Below, piece by piece: positions 1 to 9,212 of a stretch of DNA of 32,739 nucleotides. The stretch is taken from positions 1 through 32,739 of the forward strand of contig CAICTM010001265.1 of assembly GCA_903772945.1 (NCBI GenBank), written 5' to 3'. The notes beneath the pieces were generated by a model. It worked only from the letters and a program-made list of their open reading frames with translations, was not told the DNA's origin and did no database searches. The position numbers and the translations under genes were made by a program. The DNA is from Seminavis robusta (Eukaryota; Bacillariophyta; Bacillariophyceae; Naviculales; Naviculaceae). Each line of letters begins with the position of its first letter. The first letter of the stretch is position 1.

Positions 1-16
1 GGCTGCGTCTCTTCCT

Positions 17-313
17 TCATAGATTGAAAGGGTGGAGACGGCTGATACTTTGAGGCAGTCGGCTTCGTAAGGTTTGAAAAAAGGTTTGTATTTTGTCGAT
101 ATCGTCCGAGTCTTCAATGCCCATCCCCACGGCGGCTCCTAAAATGCCCAGGTACGATGATTGCCGGGTGCTCTTCTTCTCTTCAATATTATCATTTTCG
201 GGTGCAGCCGGCTCTTGATCAAAAAAGGGCGCCAAGCTGGATCCCACTTTGTCGGCACCATCGGATCCATGATAGTTCACACTCGTCAGGTAGCGAATTG
301 GCTGCCGTTTCAT
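17..313 (-). CDS. Possible 3' end of an unrecognised gene, or a degraded gene
   Basis: An open frame of 98 codons ends in TGA at 17-19. Its composition looks protein-like: an acidic stretch with ENDNIEEKK, then a Gly/Ala-rich segment near LGILGAAVGMGIEDSDDID. I do not recognise the family. A second minus-strand frame (219-461) overlaps it and also looks coding, with KPRLAKVMLSTRNTQESC, but is offset by one base. The pair could be two exons joined by an intron I cannot place, or one gene broken by an indel. No convincing splice sites were found between them, so this is a weak call that may be a partial or broken gene. Confidence 0.25.
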   Translation of the reverse strand: MKRQPIRYLTSVNYHGSDGADKVGSSLAPFFDQEPAAPENDNIEEKKSTRQSSYLGILGAAVGMGIEDSDDIDKIQTFFQTLRSRLPQSISRLHPFNL

Positions 314-807
314 CTTCGTACGTCAGCGCCACACAGGTATTCACCGAAATGCACGACTCTTGGGTGTTGCGGGTAGACAACATGACCTTGGCCAGACGGG
401 GTTTGCTAGACCAATCACCATCACGACATGTCGTTTCCTTGTTCTGCCATCGTGCGTACAACGACTATCGTATCCCAATAATAAGGAAAATGCAGTCGGA
501 AAAGAGATGGTGAAGCGAGAAAGCTACCAGTAGTTGGCTTGGGTTCGCCTTCGGCCAAAATGAATGGAGGCGACAAGGCACGTCTCAAACTGATGCCAAA
601 TTGCATGTGAAAGCATTTTGGCTGGCTCTAATTAGGATCTTTGGCTTGAATGACCAAAAGCGAAGTCGAGAAGCGAGATACGCTGTAGCAAGATAGCGGG
701 AGTCTGCCTACACAACAACAACAACAAACGCCTCTTTGATACCAGATGATGAAGCGGATGCTCGTGGCTACTTGTCTCTCTTCCTTGACATTGTCCTGCT
801 GCAGGCA
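314..807. other. Stretch without a supported gene
   Basis: Short overlapping frames occur on both strands here, but none has a recognisable domain. The last 60 bases hold an ATG-initiated, signal-peptide-like frame (from 746) and a pyrimidine-rich tract ending in CAG at 804. Both bear on the start of the spondin gene that follows. Confidence 0.4.
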
Positions 808-1902
808 ATGAAGAGGAGTCTCTGGTTGAAACTGCAGAACACAACCGGGGATACTGTCGAAAGAGTTGCCTATCAGTGTACCTTTCGGAATCTTTGGACA
901 GAAGCAAGACAGCCAGTAAACTTTCCCTTTGAGCTAGGACGATGGGCTGGACCTATCCTATGGACCCATACCTTGCAGTTCCAGCCATGGGTACACAGCA
1001 GGGGTGTCACCCGGGGAGTGGAAAAGTTGGCAGAGGTAAGTTGATACAGCGCTGCTACTCATTCAAGCTGGCAATTCTTTGAAAAGTCTCTGTTTCTATG
1101 CTAACTGTTCTTTATGCTCCAGGATGGCTTCACTGATGTACTGATTCAAGAAATGATGCAGCAAGGTGCCCAAGTCAAGGACTATCAGGAATATGAGCAA
1201 GCTCAGTTCTTTGTCAGCCAAACCAACTTTGTTCATATTCCACCCATTGAGGCTGATTTCACCTACCCCTACCTTTCCATGATGGCCGGCATGCAGCCCA
1301 GTCCAGATTGGTACACTGGATTTTACAGCTATTGGCTCATTGATGAGTACTCTCGCACTTGGTATGATCACATCAAAATTCAAGTCAAGCCATGGGATGC
1401 AGGCACGGATGCTGGTCAAACCTACACTGCTTTGGAGAGTGACCTGGATCCACCCTTGAATGCGGAACGCTTTATACCTAGAAATGCTCCTCCAGGTGGG
1501 GAATTGCTGGATCCCACAGGAGAAACCATTCCCAATGTGGGAGAACTGGAGTGCTTTTTAGTTGTGGGGGAGCAAGATTTGATCTTGCCAGACTGTGATT
1601 GGTTTGCCAATCCCTGCTGCAACGAAACTGACACAGTATCCTGTGGAGCTACCTTGCCAAATGGGGCCCCTCCACAGATTTCACCGGAGTATGCACAAGT
1701 CTTGGATGGTGGGACTACGGTGGACGATTCACTGACGACAGCCCAAAAATTGAGTCGTTTGGAAGAAATCGCTGGAGAAATGCGTCAATTGGCAGATGAG
1801 GTGGATGCATTGGTGCAAGGGCTTCGTGAGGATGATGGAGAAGGAACAACAGGATCATCCATTACAAGGAAGAAGAGGAAGAAGCATGATGAAGATCTTT
1901 GA
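808..1902 (+). CDS. Spondin-domain secreted protein (two exons)
   Basis: Exons are 808-1035 and 1123-1902. The 87-nt intron is GTAAGT...CTAAC...CTCCAG in phase 0, and the product is about 335 residues. The Spondin_N fold is read across the junction. It includes a segment with W-T-E-A-R-Q-P, the WTHTLQF strand, G-V-x-x-L-A-E-D-G, then PSPDWYTGFYSYW and the hallmark VKPWDAGTDAGQTYTA at the domain's C-terminal end. In animals such domains belong to extracellular matrix or adhesion proteins. After the domain come a Cys-containing segment (DWFANPCCNE), a predicted coiled coil around QKLSRLEEIAGEMRQLADEV and a basic tail ending KKHDEDL. The 5' end is uncertain. The first in-frame ATG is 808, an in-frame TAG lies at 694, and a good signal peptide lies just upstream in another frame. 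CAG at 804 could also be a splice acceptor for an unseen first exon. Confidence 0.75.
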
Positions 1903-2661
1903 GGTTGGAAAGTGGACATGTATGTTTCGGTGATTTAATTTCATGGTAGTCTACCTGGTACATGTGGTGCAGACATAGTCGGCAGAGAATTCTCATTGCA
2001 CAGGACAAGTGCTCAGTGCATTTCAATGAATGGGTTAAAGAGCTCCTTAAACTAAAATCAATGGCTGCAGTTGGTTGCACCTACTGGTACGGTTCCTTTC
2101 TCTCAAAGCAAAATGCACCTCGGAGGCACACCCTCTCTACTGGTACGGTACCGGTATGCTGCCAGAATGATCAAACCACAGCGGTGTTTTTCAGACTGGG
2201 CATGCAAGTGTTGGGCCTTCTCACACGGGGCAACGAAGCAGGCACAGTGCTTCGATTCTAAAAGGAGTCCACCGCATGGGTAGCTACCGCTACCGGTTCA
2301 TGGCATCTGGTTCCAATGCTTTGACTGGAATACTCGTTTTTCCAGTTCTTGAAGTCCATTTTCAACTCTGTTTCGTCAATTTAACAAAAGATCTGGTGGA
2401 TCTTCTTTCAATCAAAAATCCGAAGTTCCGATGCAACATCCACCTTGTTCCTGACATTCTCTCTGCACCCCCTTGCTACAGTAGCTGCTCAGTAGAGGCT
2501 TTCTCAAGAGACTCGCTACCAGTACAGTTTGGTAAGAAGGAGAGCATTCCTTCATGCCTCGCCTTCATGGAAAGATCTGTGTTAGAAGGTTTTGTTTTCT
2601 CCTAGCAGCATCCTCCGGACACAACTACCGATACAGAACTTTTCCCAGATCTCATCGCAGT
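1903..2661. other. Intergenic stretch upstream of the FAD oxidase
   Basis: No gene is supported. It holds several copies of a CTACTGGTACGG-type sequence (about 2082-2156) and one TACCGGTA palindrome (2149-2156). Presumably it contains the spondin 3' end and the oxidase promoter. An in-frame ATG at 2554 could extend the next protein by 36 residues. Confidence 0.4.
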
Positions 2662-4110
2662 ATGGCATCTCTGCCATCCTCTTCCCAAGATCTCGTTGTC
2701 TTGACTCCGTCATCGCCATCTGAGTTTGCCAGTGCCATTACCAGTCGATGCTACAATGCCAAACGTCCCGCACGCGACTGTTACCCTGACATCATTTTCC
2801 AAGCCAAATCCGTAGCGGCCGTGCAAACAGCTGTCCGGTATTGTGTTGACCGAAAGTTGAAAATTTGCGTTCGATCGGGAGGACACAACTGGGAAGGTTC
2901 CTGGTTACAGGGATCGGGAACGGCTCTACTAGATGTCGGTGATTTGAATTCCATCGAACTGCACCAGGCAGATAAATCCGTCCATGTGGGGCCGGGTGCC
3001 ACGGGCAGTGCTATTGTCCAAGCTTTGGCTCCTCACGACTTGTTCTTTCCAGGTGGTCATTGTGATGGAGTGGCCATTGGTGGATTTCTCTTGGGTGGTG
3101 GCTATGGAATTGGGTTTCCCAAATACGGCATGGGATCCACGTGGGTATCGCAGGCCCGTGTCGTTTTGCCCGATGGAAGTGTCGTCACGGCATCCTCCTC
3201 CCATGAGAAAAGTGATCCCAAACAAGCCGCCATTTTGCATCTCATTCGAGGTGCCTACACCGCGTTCCCAGGTGTGATTACCAGTTATACACTGGGACCC
3301 TCGCTGCCTACAAAACCCAAAGGAGTCATGAGTGGCACTCTGTTTTACAAACTCACCGACTGGCCAAAGGCATTCGACTTGGCCAAAACAATCCACAAGG
3401 ATGGCAATGATGCGATTGAAATCACGAGTGTCATGACCTATGCACCTCCGGCTGTCCAAGAGGCTACTGGCGAGTCCATGGTCACTCTGTTGGGACTCAT
3501 GATTTGGGGTGACACACCAGAGGAAAGTTGGGAGTTGTGGAAGCGATATGGTAGCACAGCAGAAGGACTGCTGGTCCCACCGGAGGAAATGCCGACACAA
3601 CTAGAGGCGGAAAACGTACCTGCATTCTTCAAAGACTTGTATCCCTCCAGCACGCGATATCAAACGCAAGTCTTTATGGGTGACAAGGCCTTTGAAACCC
3701 TGCAAGGAACAGAGGAAATGGAATCTCTGATACAACCATTGGTGGATATGTGGATGTCGGATGACAAGCCGCCAGCACCATCCCATACGTTACTTGTGTG
3801 TGTTCATCCCAACCTCAAATCCAAGGTTCATGGCAACCAGGAATTGGCGTTGGGGTACACTCCCGACATGGGGATTCAAACCTACGCCATGTACACGGAT
3901 GCTGGCCAAGACGACACAATCAAGGAACAACTCGACAAGGCACATGCCAAGTTTGTGGAATGCGATAAGTTTCACACATCCTTGGTCGAAGGAGAAACAA
4001 AGCGGCATGGCTATGAAAGTGGTTTTGCTTGCCATGAGGCCTTTCTCAAGACACGACAATGCATACAATTGCTCGACCCTGATGGAGTGTTTGCTGGATG
4101 CCCCAAGTAG
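2662..4110 (+). CDS. Berberine-bridge-enzyme-like FAD-linked oxidase
   Basis: This is a single-exon protein of 482 residues from ATG 2662, or 518 from ATG 2554. The later start is preferred because the extra 36 residues are basic, look like no signal peptide and lie outside the family fold. The FAD-binding PCMH domain is clear: CVRSGGHNWEG carries the His (residue 75) expected to hold 8-alpha-histidyl FAD, and PGGHCDGVAIGGFLLGGGYG carries a Cys (134) where bicovalent members attach the 6-cysteinyl bond. The protein ends LLDPDGVFAGCPK, in the position of the family's C-terminal BBE segment. Members oxidise alcohols, sugars or alkaloid-type substrates with O2 and release H2O2. The substrate cannot be read here. 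The gene is convergent with the Hint/Hog gene that follows, 333 bp away. Confidence 0.87.
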   Translation: MASLPSSSQDLVVLTPSSPSEFASAITSRCYNAKRPARDCYPDIIFQAKSVAAVQTAVRYCVDRKLKICVRSGGHNWEGSWLQGSGTALLDVGDLNSIELHQADKSVHVGPGATGSAIVQALAPHDLFFPGGHCDGVAIGGFLLGGGYGIGFPKYGMGSTWVSQARVVLPDGSVVTASSSHEKSDPKQAAILHLIRGAYTAFPGVITSYTLGPSLPTKPKGVMSGTLFYKLTDWPKAFDLAKTIHKDGNDAIEITSVMTYAPPAVQEATGESMVTLLGLMIWGDTPEESWELWKRYGSTAEGLLVPPEEMPTQLEAENVPAFFKDLYPSSTRYQTQVFMGDKAFETLQGTEEMESLIQPLVDMWMSDDKPPAPSHTLLVCVHPNLKSKVHGNQELALGYTPDMGIQTYAMYTDAGQDDTIKEQLDKAHAKFVECDKFHTSLVEGETKRHGYESGFACHEAFLKTRQCIQLLDPDGVFAGCPK

Positions 4111-4443
4111 CAACTACCGGTAATGGTGCAAAGCTATAGTCTAGCAAACAAACGCTCTTCCTTTTTAACCCATGTTCGAGCTATTTCGTTATATAATAAG
4201 CTACATTTGTGATCCATCGTCCATAGTGTAGTTGATCCATTGTGGGCAACACGGACGATATCTGTTTTGGATTTGTTACTGACGTGGGTGGCGTTTTCCC
4301 ATCCTCATATTTTCGCCACGCCATCTTGGATAGTACGGTAACAGTCAAGTGCACGTGGATTGCTGTCCCTTTCCATGTCGTTGATTGACGTTCATCTGCC
4401 ATCCATCCAATCAATCTACCAATCAGTCAGTGGATTGTTGTGA
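4111..4443. other. Convergent 3' intergenic region
   Basis: This spacer lies between two convergent genes. It carries a TACCGGTA palindrome at 4115-4122 directly after the oxidase stop. No further feature was seen. Confidence 0.5.
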
Positions 4444-5487
4444 TTAGGCTGTCTTTGTCTTGTTGGCGCGAACCGAAAGGCCGGTAGCTTTGAAGAAGGC
4501 AAAGACAGCACCCAATGCCACCACAGCGGCAGGAGCCAAGGAAGCACCAAATGTGTTTTCCAAAGTCATGCTGACTCCAAGAACCAAAAAGGAAAGAGCC
4601 AAGAGGAACCATTGTGCAACAACATTTTGGCTTTCCGCCCATTCTTTGAATGCAATGCCACTGGCCACGTAGTGTGGCATACCATGTTCATTGTAACTCT
4701 GGCAAAAACTGCTGCTGATCCCCAAACACATCAAGCGGAAAGGAGACATGGCAATATGAACAAAGCTGTGTTGCGACATGCTGGTGGTGATGGATGCCAC
4801 TTGGACATTTTCTGCCTTGTTTTGCAAAGAAATGTAAGATGAAGCAACAATGCCATCCACTACCAAGTTTCCAGCCTGTGTCAAGGGAGCATAGAGACCT
4901 TCACGTTGGATAGTGTTGACTTGAGCGACCTTGGCAGCAGGAGAGAGAATATCTCCCACTTGAACGGAAGCAGCAGGGACAGGGGTAGCCTTATTGGCCA
5001 GGAAGACCAAGTGATCTCCTGTCATTTCCAAAGTAGAATCATCCGTGACAAACTGGAAGAAATCGCCCTCCACTGTTGGTTCCCAATGGGCAAAGGCATA
5101 CACAGGTTGATAATCATTGGCAGCAGTCAGAATTTTGTCGCCAACTTGAAGATCCTTCATGGCCATTGGTCCCTTGTTTTCCACCTGCACGGTGGAGACA
5201 CTCGAAAAACAAGCTGCGTCCGTGATGGCTTCGATAATCTCTTCAGTGTCAATATCACCGTCTCCATCACCGTCATCTTCTTTCAAGGCACGGCTTTCGA
5301 TTCTCTGTAAAAACAGCAGCAGCAACGACGTGAGGAGGCATGTACATTATTATCATCTGCAAGCCACGAAAAAAAGAATCAAACACAAATCCGATGCCAT
5401 ATTTATTGCACATACCTTGCTACCCTTCAAGGCAGACGCAAAGGGAGCCACAACGGCCAAGAGAGAAACAATAGGGGCGATCTTCAT
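4444..5487 (-). CDS. Secreted Hedgehog-type Hint/Hog protein 1 with EF-hand loop (two exons)
   Basis: Exon 1 is 5487-5416 and encodes a signal peptide (MKIAPIVSLLAVVAPFASA). The intron is 5415-5305 (111 nt, GTATGT...TTTTTACAG, phase 0). Exon 2 is 5304-4444, giving 310 residues. Residues 35-46 (DGDGDGDIDTEE) fit a canonical EF-hand Ca2+ loop. The Hint domain starts at Cys56 (ACFSSVSTVQVENKG) and includes KDLQVGDKILTA, the Thr119-x-x-His122 motif (TGDHLVF) and GLYAPLTQAGNLVVDGIVAS. This order matches the autoprocessing domain of Hedgehog C-termini. Similarity continues into the later Hog part (SFVHIAMSPFRLMCLG). The C-terminus has hydrophobic segments at about 253-297. There is no Hedgehog signalling domain. 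The Ser pair in VASSYISL replaces the Cys of Hedgehog's ASCY. It is a paralogue of the gene at 17329-18373. Confidence 0.87.
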
Positions 5488-7197
5488 GGTTGAAATAGAA
5501 ACTTGAGAGAATTGTGATGAGGATGTTTGGGACTTCTGCTGAGATACAGATTGTGAGCAGATACTGACGATGAACTGGATGAGTGCATGATCGATCTCAA
5601 TTGATTGCCGATTTTCTGGATAAGATGCTCTGACAACGTTCGTTTCGTTGCCGCCTCATTTTTGTTGGATGCACATGGAACGCAGCTCCTAAATCTTACC
5701 GTGTCCAAAAAATAGACAAGAGAAGAGTACATTTCAGAGAGTAAAAGTTCAGATTTTCACCGTGCTGTGTGACAAGAAACGTTCGGTAGCATTGGCTTGT
5801 TGCTAACCAAATCGGATGGAGCGCAGAAAGGTTTGGAATCGTACAGATAACTTAGACAAAAGATCTTTGACTCCGACGAATTCAATGTTGGAGTTGTCTG
5901 TTGGTGGCTACAAACGTCAGTCTACATCATTCAAAGGAGGGATGTGGCAATTCTTTGACGCAGAGCGATCCCAGGGAGCAGGATGAAACTGCGACATTCA
6001 CAAGATATATTGGCACGAATGGCCTGTTGCCGATTTTGTCGTCACTCTGTCACGGTGAGGTACAGTAGTCTCATTTATGCCATGAAGTGTTAGCTCTCTC
6101 TGGGATAAATCTCGTGTAAAGTCACATCCACATGATACAACAGCATGAGGTACCACGGGGCCGAGGCAACTTCGTCCAGGTTCTATCCTATGCATAGATG
6201 TATGTGTACTGGTGGGATGGCTGAGCAATTGTAGCTAGAAACCCAAACGCATCTTCTGACCAGGCAACAGAAACATATCCAGTGCAGGCTTAGGCCAACA
6301 AGGTCAGAAGGCTGAGACTTTTTGGCAGGCTCATGTGGGGTACAATTGGCTGCCCCCTCGAAGCTACGAAAGCAATATTATGCCTCTTAGCTTGGTGCCG
6401 TGCTATTCAAGAAGCATCATCCAACACATAGCTATGCATAGCTAAACATACCACCGTAAGCAGCGGGCCTAATTGGCTACGGCACGCTGGGACGTTGCTT
6501 CTGCGTACCAGTACGAGCAACAAACTACTCTGATACGAAAAACGGCCGCAAACTTCTTAGTTAGGCACTGGCCTGGGCTGCCATATGCTACCAGATAGCG
6601 ATAGATTGAAAAATAGTGTGCATGTTTAGTTTTGATCTACTAGATCTGAGGCTGCTCAAAGCAGTCTCCAATACAACCAAGGATAGAGAAGCCTTGGTCA
6701 TCCTGCTCATGGCATTGCCTTGACAGGGATGATATGCTCCTCCGGCCATCCTGGTGTGGTTGGTCTATCTACTGATGGGGCTGCTAGTTAGTTAGTGGGT
6801 CCTACGGTAGGCTTTTGCTAGTACTTTTCGTTATGGGATGTTGCCGGCTGAACTAAAACAAAACAAGAGGGTACGGATAAGGCGATTTTATGGATGTTAT
6901 AATATTCCCTGGTAAATTGCTGTCTGCGGGTCCATGGTCTCCCAACTGAGTACGGTACATGAACAGTGACAGTATCACAGACTTGTTCTCTTGGCTCTTT
7001 CCGAGCCTGACTTTTTTTAATCCCAAAAAGATGCCTGGCGCAGACCAATACCTCATTGCTGTTTCAATAAACAATGAGTTGCTGCTTTTCATTTCGTTGA
7101 GGGGCTTCAAGGAAGGCCTCTGGACATGTTGTAGTGTAAAGTAGTAGACACACTACGGTACCAGTAGAGTGGGGCGTAGCAATGCCTTCTTGTTGGG
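5488..7197. other. Long gene-poor stretch
   Basis: No supported gene lies in about 1.7 kb. Short frames on both strands lack domains and begin or end arbitrarily. The part next to 5487 should hold the Hint/Hog 1 promoter. Confidence 0.45.
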
Positions 7198-7500
7198 TTA
7201 CGAAAAGTCCATGAGCAACTCGGCCGCAATTTTGGCTATATGATCGGGTCGAATCAGCACTTTGCCATCGTTGCTTGTCTCGCATTCGGTATCGCATTCC
7301 GCCTCAATAGAAGCGCGATTGCGGGCTTCCAAAATAAAGAGCCGCAATAGCTCACCAGCCGCCAATGACGCTTCTTTGGATATCATACGTCGGCCATCAA
7401 ATTCCTTCATGACCAATTTCTTCACCAAGGTCGGGTCCAGTGCTGTCTCCTGCGGTTCGTCTTTTGTGGATGTTGTCGTCGTCATGGTCTCTCTCAACAT
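7198..7500 (-). CDS. CENP-X / MHF2-like histone-fold protein
   Basis: A 100-residue protein starts at ATG 7500; a second Met at residue 6 is also usable. After a Thr-rich, likely disordered N-terminus, residues 22-99 resemble the small CENP-X (Stra13/MHF2) histone fold. The matching features are LVKKLVMKEFDGRRMISKEA, the long helix AAGELLRLFILEARNRAS and the diagnostic end HIAKIAAELLMDFS, equivalent to the LLLDF-type C-terminus of animal members. CENP-X pairs with CENP-S, acting in the inner kinetochore and as the FANCM cofactor MHF in DNA repair. Total length fits the family (about 80-100 residues). The partner CENP-S is not in this window. Identification rests on pattern recognition in a short family and is fairly but not fully secure. 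Confidence 0.75.
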   Translation of the reverse strand: MLRETMTTTTSTKDEPQETALDPTLVKKLVMKEFDGRRMISKEASLAAGELLRLFILEARNRASIEAECDTECETSNDGKVLIRPDHIAKIAAELLMDFS

Positions 7501-8199
7501 AAAAAAGGTGAAGGTGGAGGCTGTTGTTGAGAGGATGGACAGTTTTGACCATTTAACTCAAGCCAACAGAGCTGGAAATTTTTGTTGAACACGGTGTGAA
7601 ATTTTGGCCACTTTTTTAGAGCCGGTTGCAGCCACCCAAATCGTCGTGTTGCTGCGGTTGATGCCAATGCTGCTACAAAGATGCAAAGATATCAACAACA
7701 GCGACCGCCAAGCTGGACCAAGCCTCAATAAAAGAACAACACCAGGGATTCCAACGTGGTCCCCCACCGTAGTACTAACCTGGCCCGACGATGCTTAACT
7801 TCGCTGAGCAGACGGGAAGCGGTGCTGTCATCGTGGTATGGTCGTTCCTGGCAGAAGTGAAGATTGCTATAGTTTTGAGCTCTTTTCCTCCTCCTCACCA
7901 ATTCGGAGGTTTCGACGGTGAGCTTATGGGTGCACCAAATCACTAAGGCAACACCAAGAGTTTGCTGTTATGGTTTCTTTTTTAAAAAGCTTAGGGTTAC
8001 ATGTAGTAGAAAGCAACGATGGGGTCGTGTGGGCAAGAAGCAACGACTGAGGCTAGTCTACTGACCATGCTTCGATCCTCCAACAGGAATCGTCGACCAG
8101 CCGTGTTCAGTTTCAAGTATTGGCGAATGCAGGAAGCATTCCATATCGACTCGACTCCATGCCTTCGAACTCAGTATGATGGAGTACAAAGTTATGTTC
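7501..8199. other. Intergenic stretch
   Basis: About 700 bases between the CENP-X-like gene and the LRR pseudogene show no supported gene. Open frames of 60-105 codons are present on both strands but carry no motif. Confidence 0.4.
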
Positions 8200-8938
8200 T
8201 TACAGAGTGCTGTACAAGACAGCGCGAACCTGATCGTCAAAAGTCCCCACCGCTGCTTCAAAGCTGGTTCTACTTTCACCTCCAGGATACCCAATTCGGA
8301 GCTTCTTGAGATTTCGATTCGTCCGGAGCGCCATTGCAAGTTGCAGCAAAAGTATGTTCGGTTCGGTTGACCCAATGACTCAATTTTCCTAAAGCATGCA
8401 TTTTGGATCTACCAGCATGTTGCTTGAACGTTATCATTTCCAAACCCAAGCAGGAATTCGTCGTCTCCAAGCAAGAGAGACTTCAGATTGGTGGAGGCAA
8501 TGGTGGCAGCCAGGTTCTCACAAAAGCGAACCAAAGTAGCAAGCCGTCACCAAGGCATTCGACAGTGCAAATCGCGGAGGCCGGGTTCTTGGCTGAGATC
8601 CTTAAATGCTCTCAATGTACTGGCTGCTGAACATAGGAATTTTCCAGCACTCCTTTTTGCAGTTTGGGGTCCGTTGCAAGCGATCGCACGATACTCCTCG
8701 AATTTCTGCCATCCCGGAAACTGAGCCCACATAATGATACCTTTTCGAGTGTTGGGTGTTCTTTCAGAGCTTTCCTGAGTTGTGGTAGACGAGCATCCCG
8801 AGAGATACGCAACTCAGATAGCTCCAACTTTTCCAGAGTCGAGCGTGTATCCTGTATTGTGTCCGCCAATGCTTCCGCTGGAATGGCAGGCAGCAAACCA
8901 GATATCTGCAACTTGACTAGCGGCAATGATCCCAACAA
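8200..8938 (-). pseudogene. Leucine-rich-repeat protein pseudogene (frameshifted)
   Basis: LRR-like coding remnants occur in order on the minus strand but in different frames. The first (8938-8612) contains STLEKLELSELRISRDARL and HPTLEKVSLCGLSF. Next, in a second frame near 8630-8550, comes STLRAFKDLSQEPGLRDLHC. Then, in a further frame near 8525-8425, comes ENLAATIASTNLKSLLLGDD. Last, near 8345-8200, come LQLAMALRTNRNLKKLRIGY and an ending LYSTL before TAA at 8200-8202. The pieces read like one ribonuclease-inhibitor-type LRR protein broken by several indels and stops. Upstream (8950) the first frame is closed by a stop, so the N-terminus is also lost or decayed. Introns could explain one break but not all, as no matching splice sites were seen. 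Confidence 0.6.
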
Positions 8939-9212
8939 GGATGAATTTCAAGCAATTGTCGAACTGATGATCGATGGATATTTTGCGTTTGACCTGCTAA
9001 TCGGTATGCTCCCAATTTCGACGGAGAAAGTTGCAGGAAAGGAATGATCCTCTTGGCATTGCATTTTCGTACGCAATCTTGGACCTTTCGATCGCTGCTT
9101 GTACGTCGTACTGGCATTGCACATGCAGTTCTGGGTGATGGTAACGCGTTTGGCCATGGTCGTGCTTTGTTTGTTGTCGCTTGTGATGACATGCTCATTG
9201 CTTCGAAGTCAA

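Noticed and set aside
2929..3600. A 223-codon minus-strand frame inside the FAD oxidase
   Set aside because: It is antisense to a well-supported enzyme with intact motifs, so it is a shadow frame.
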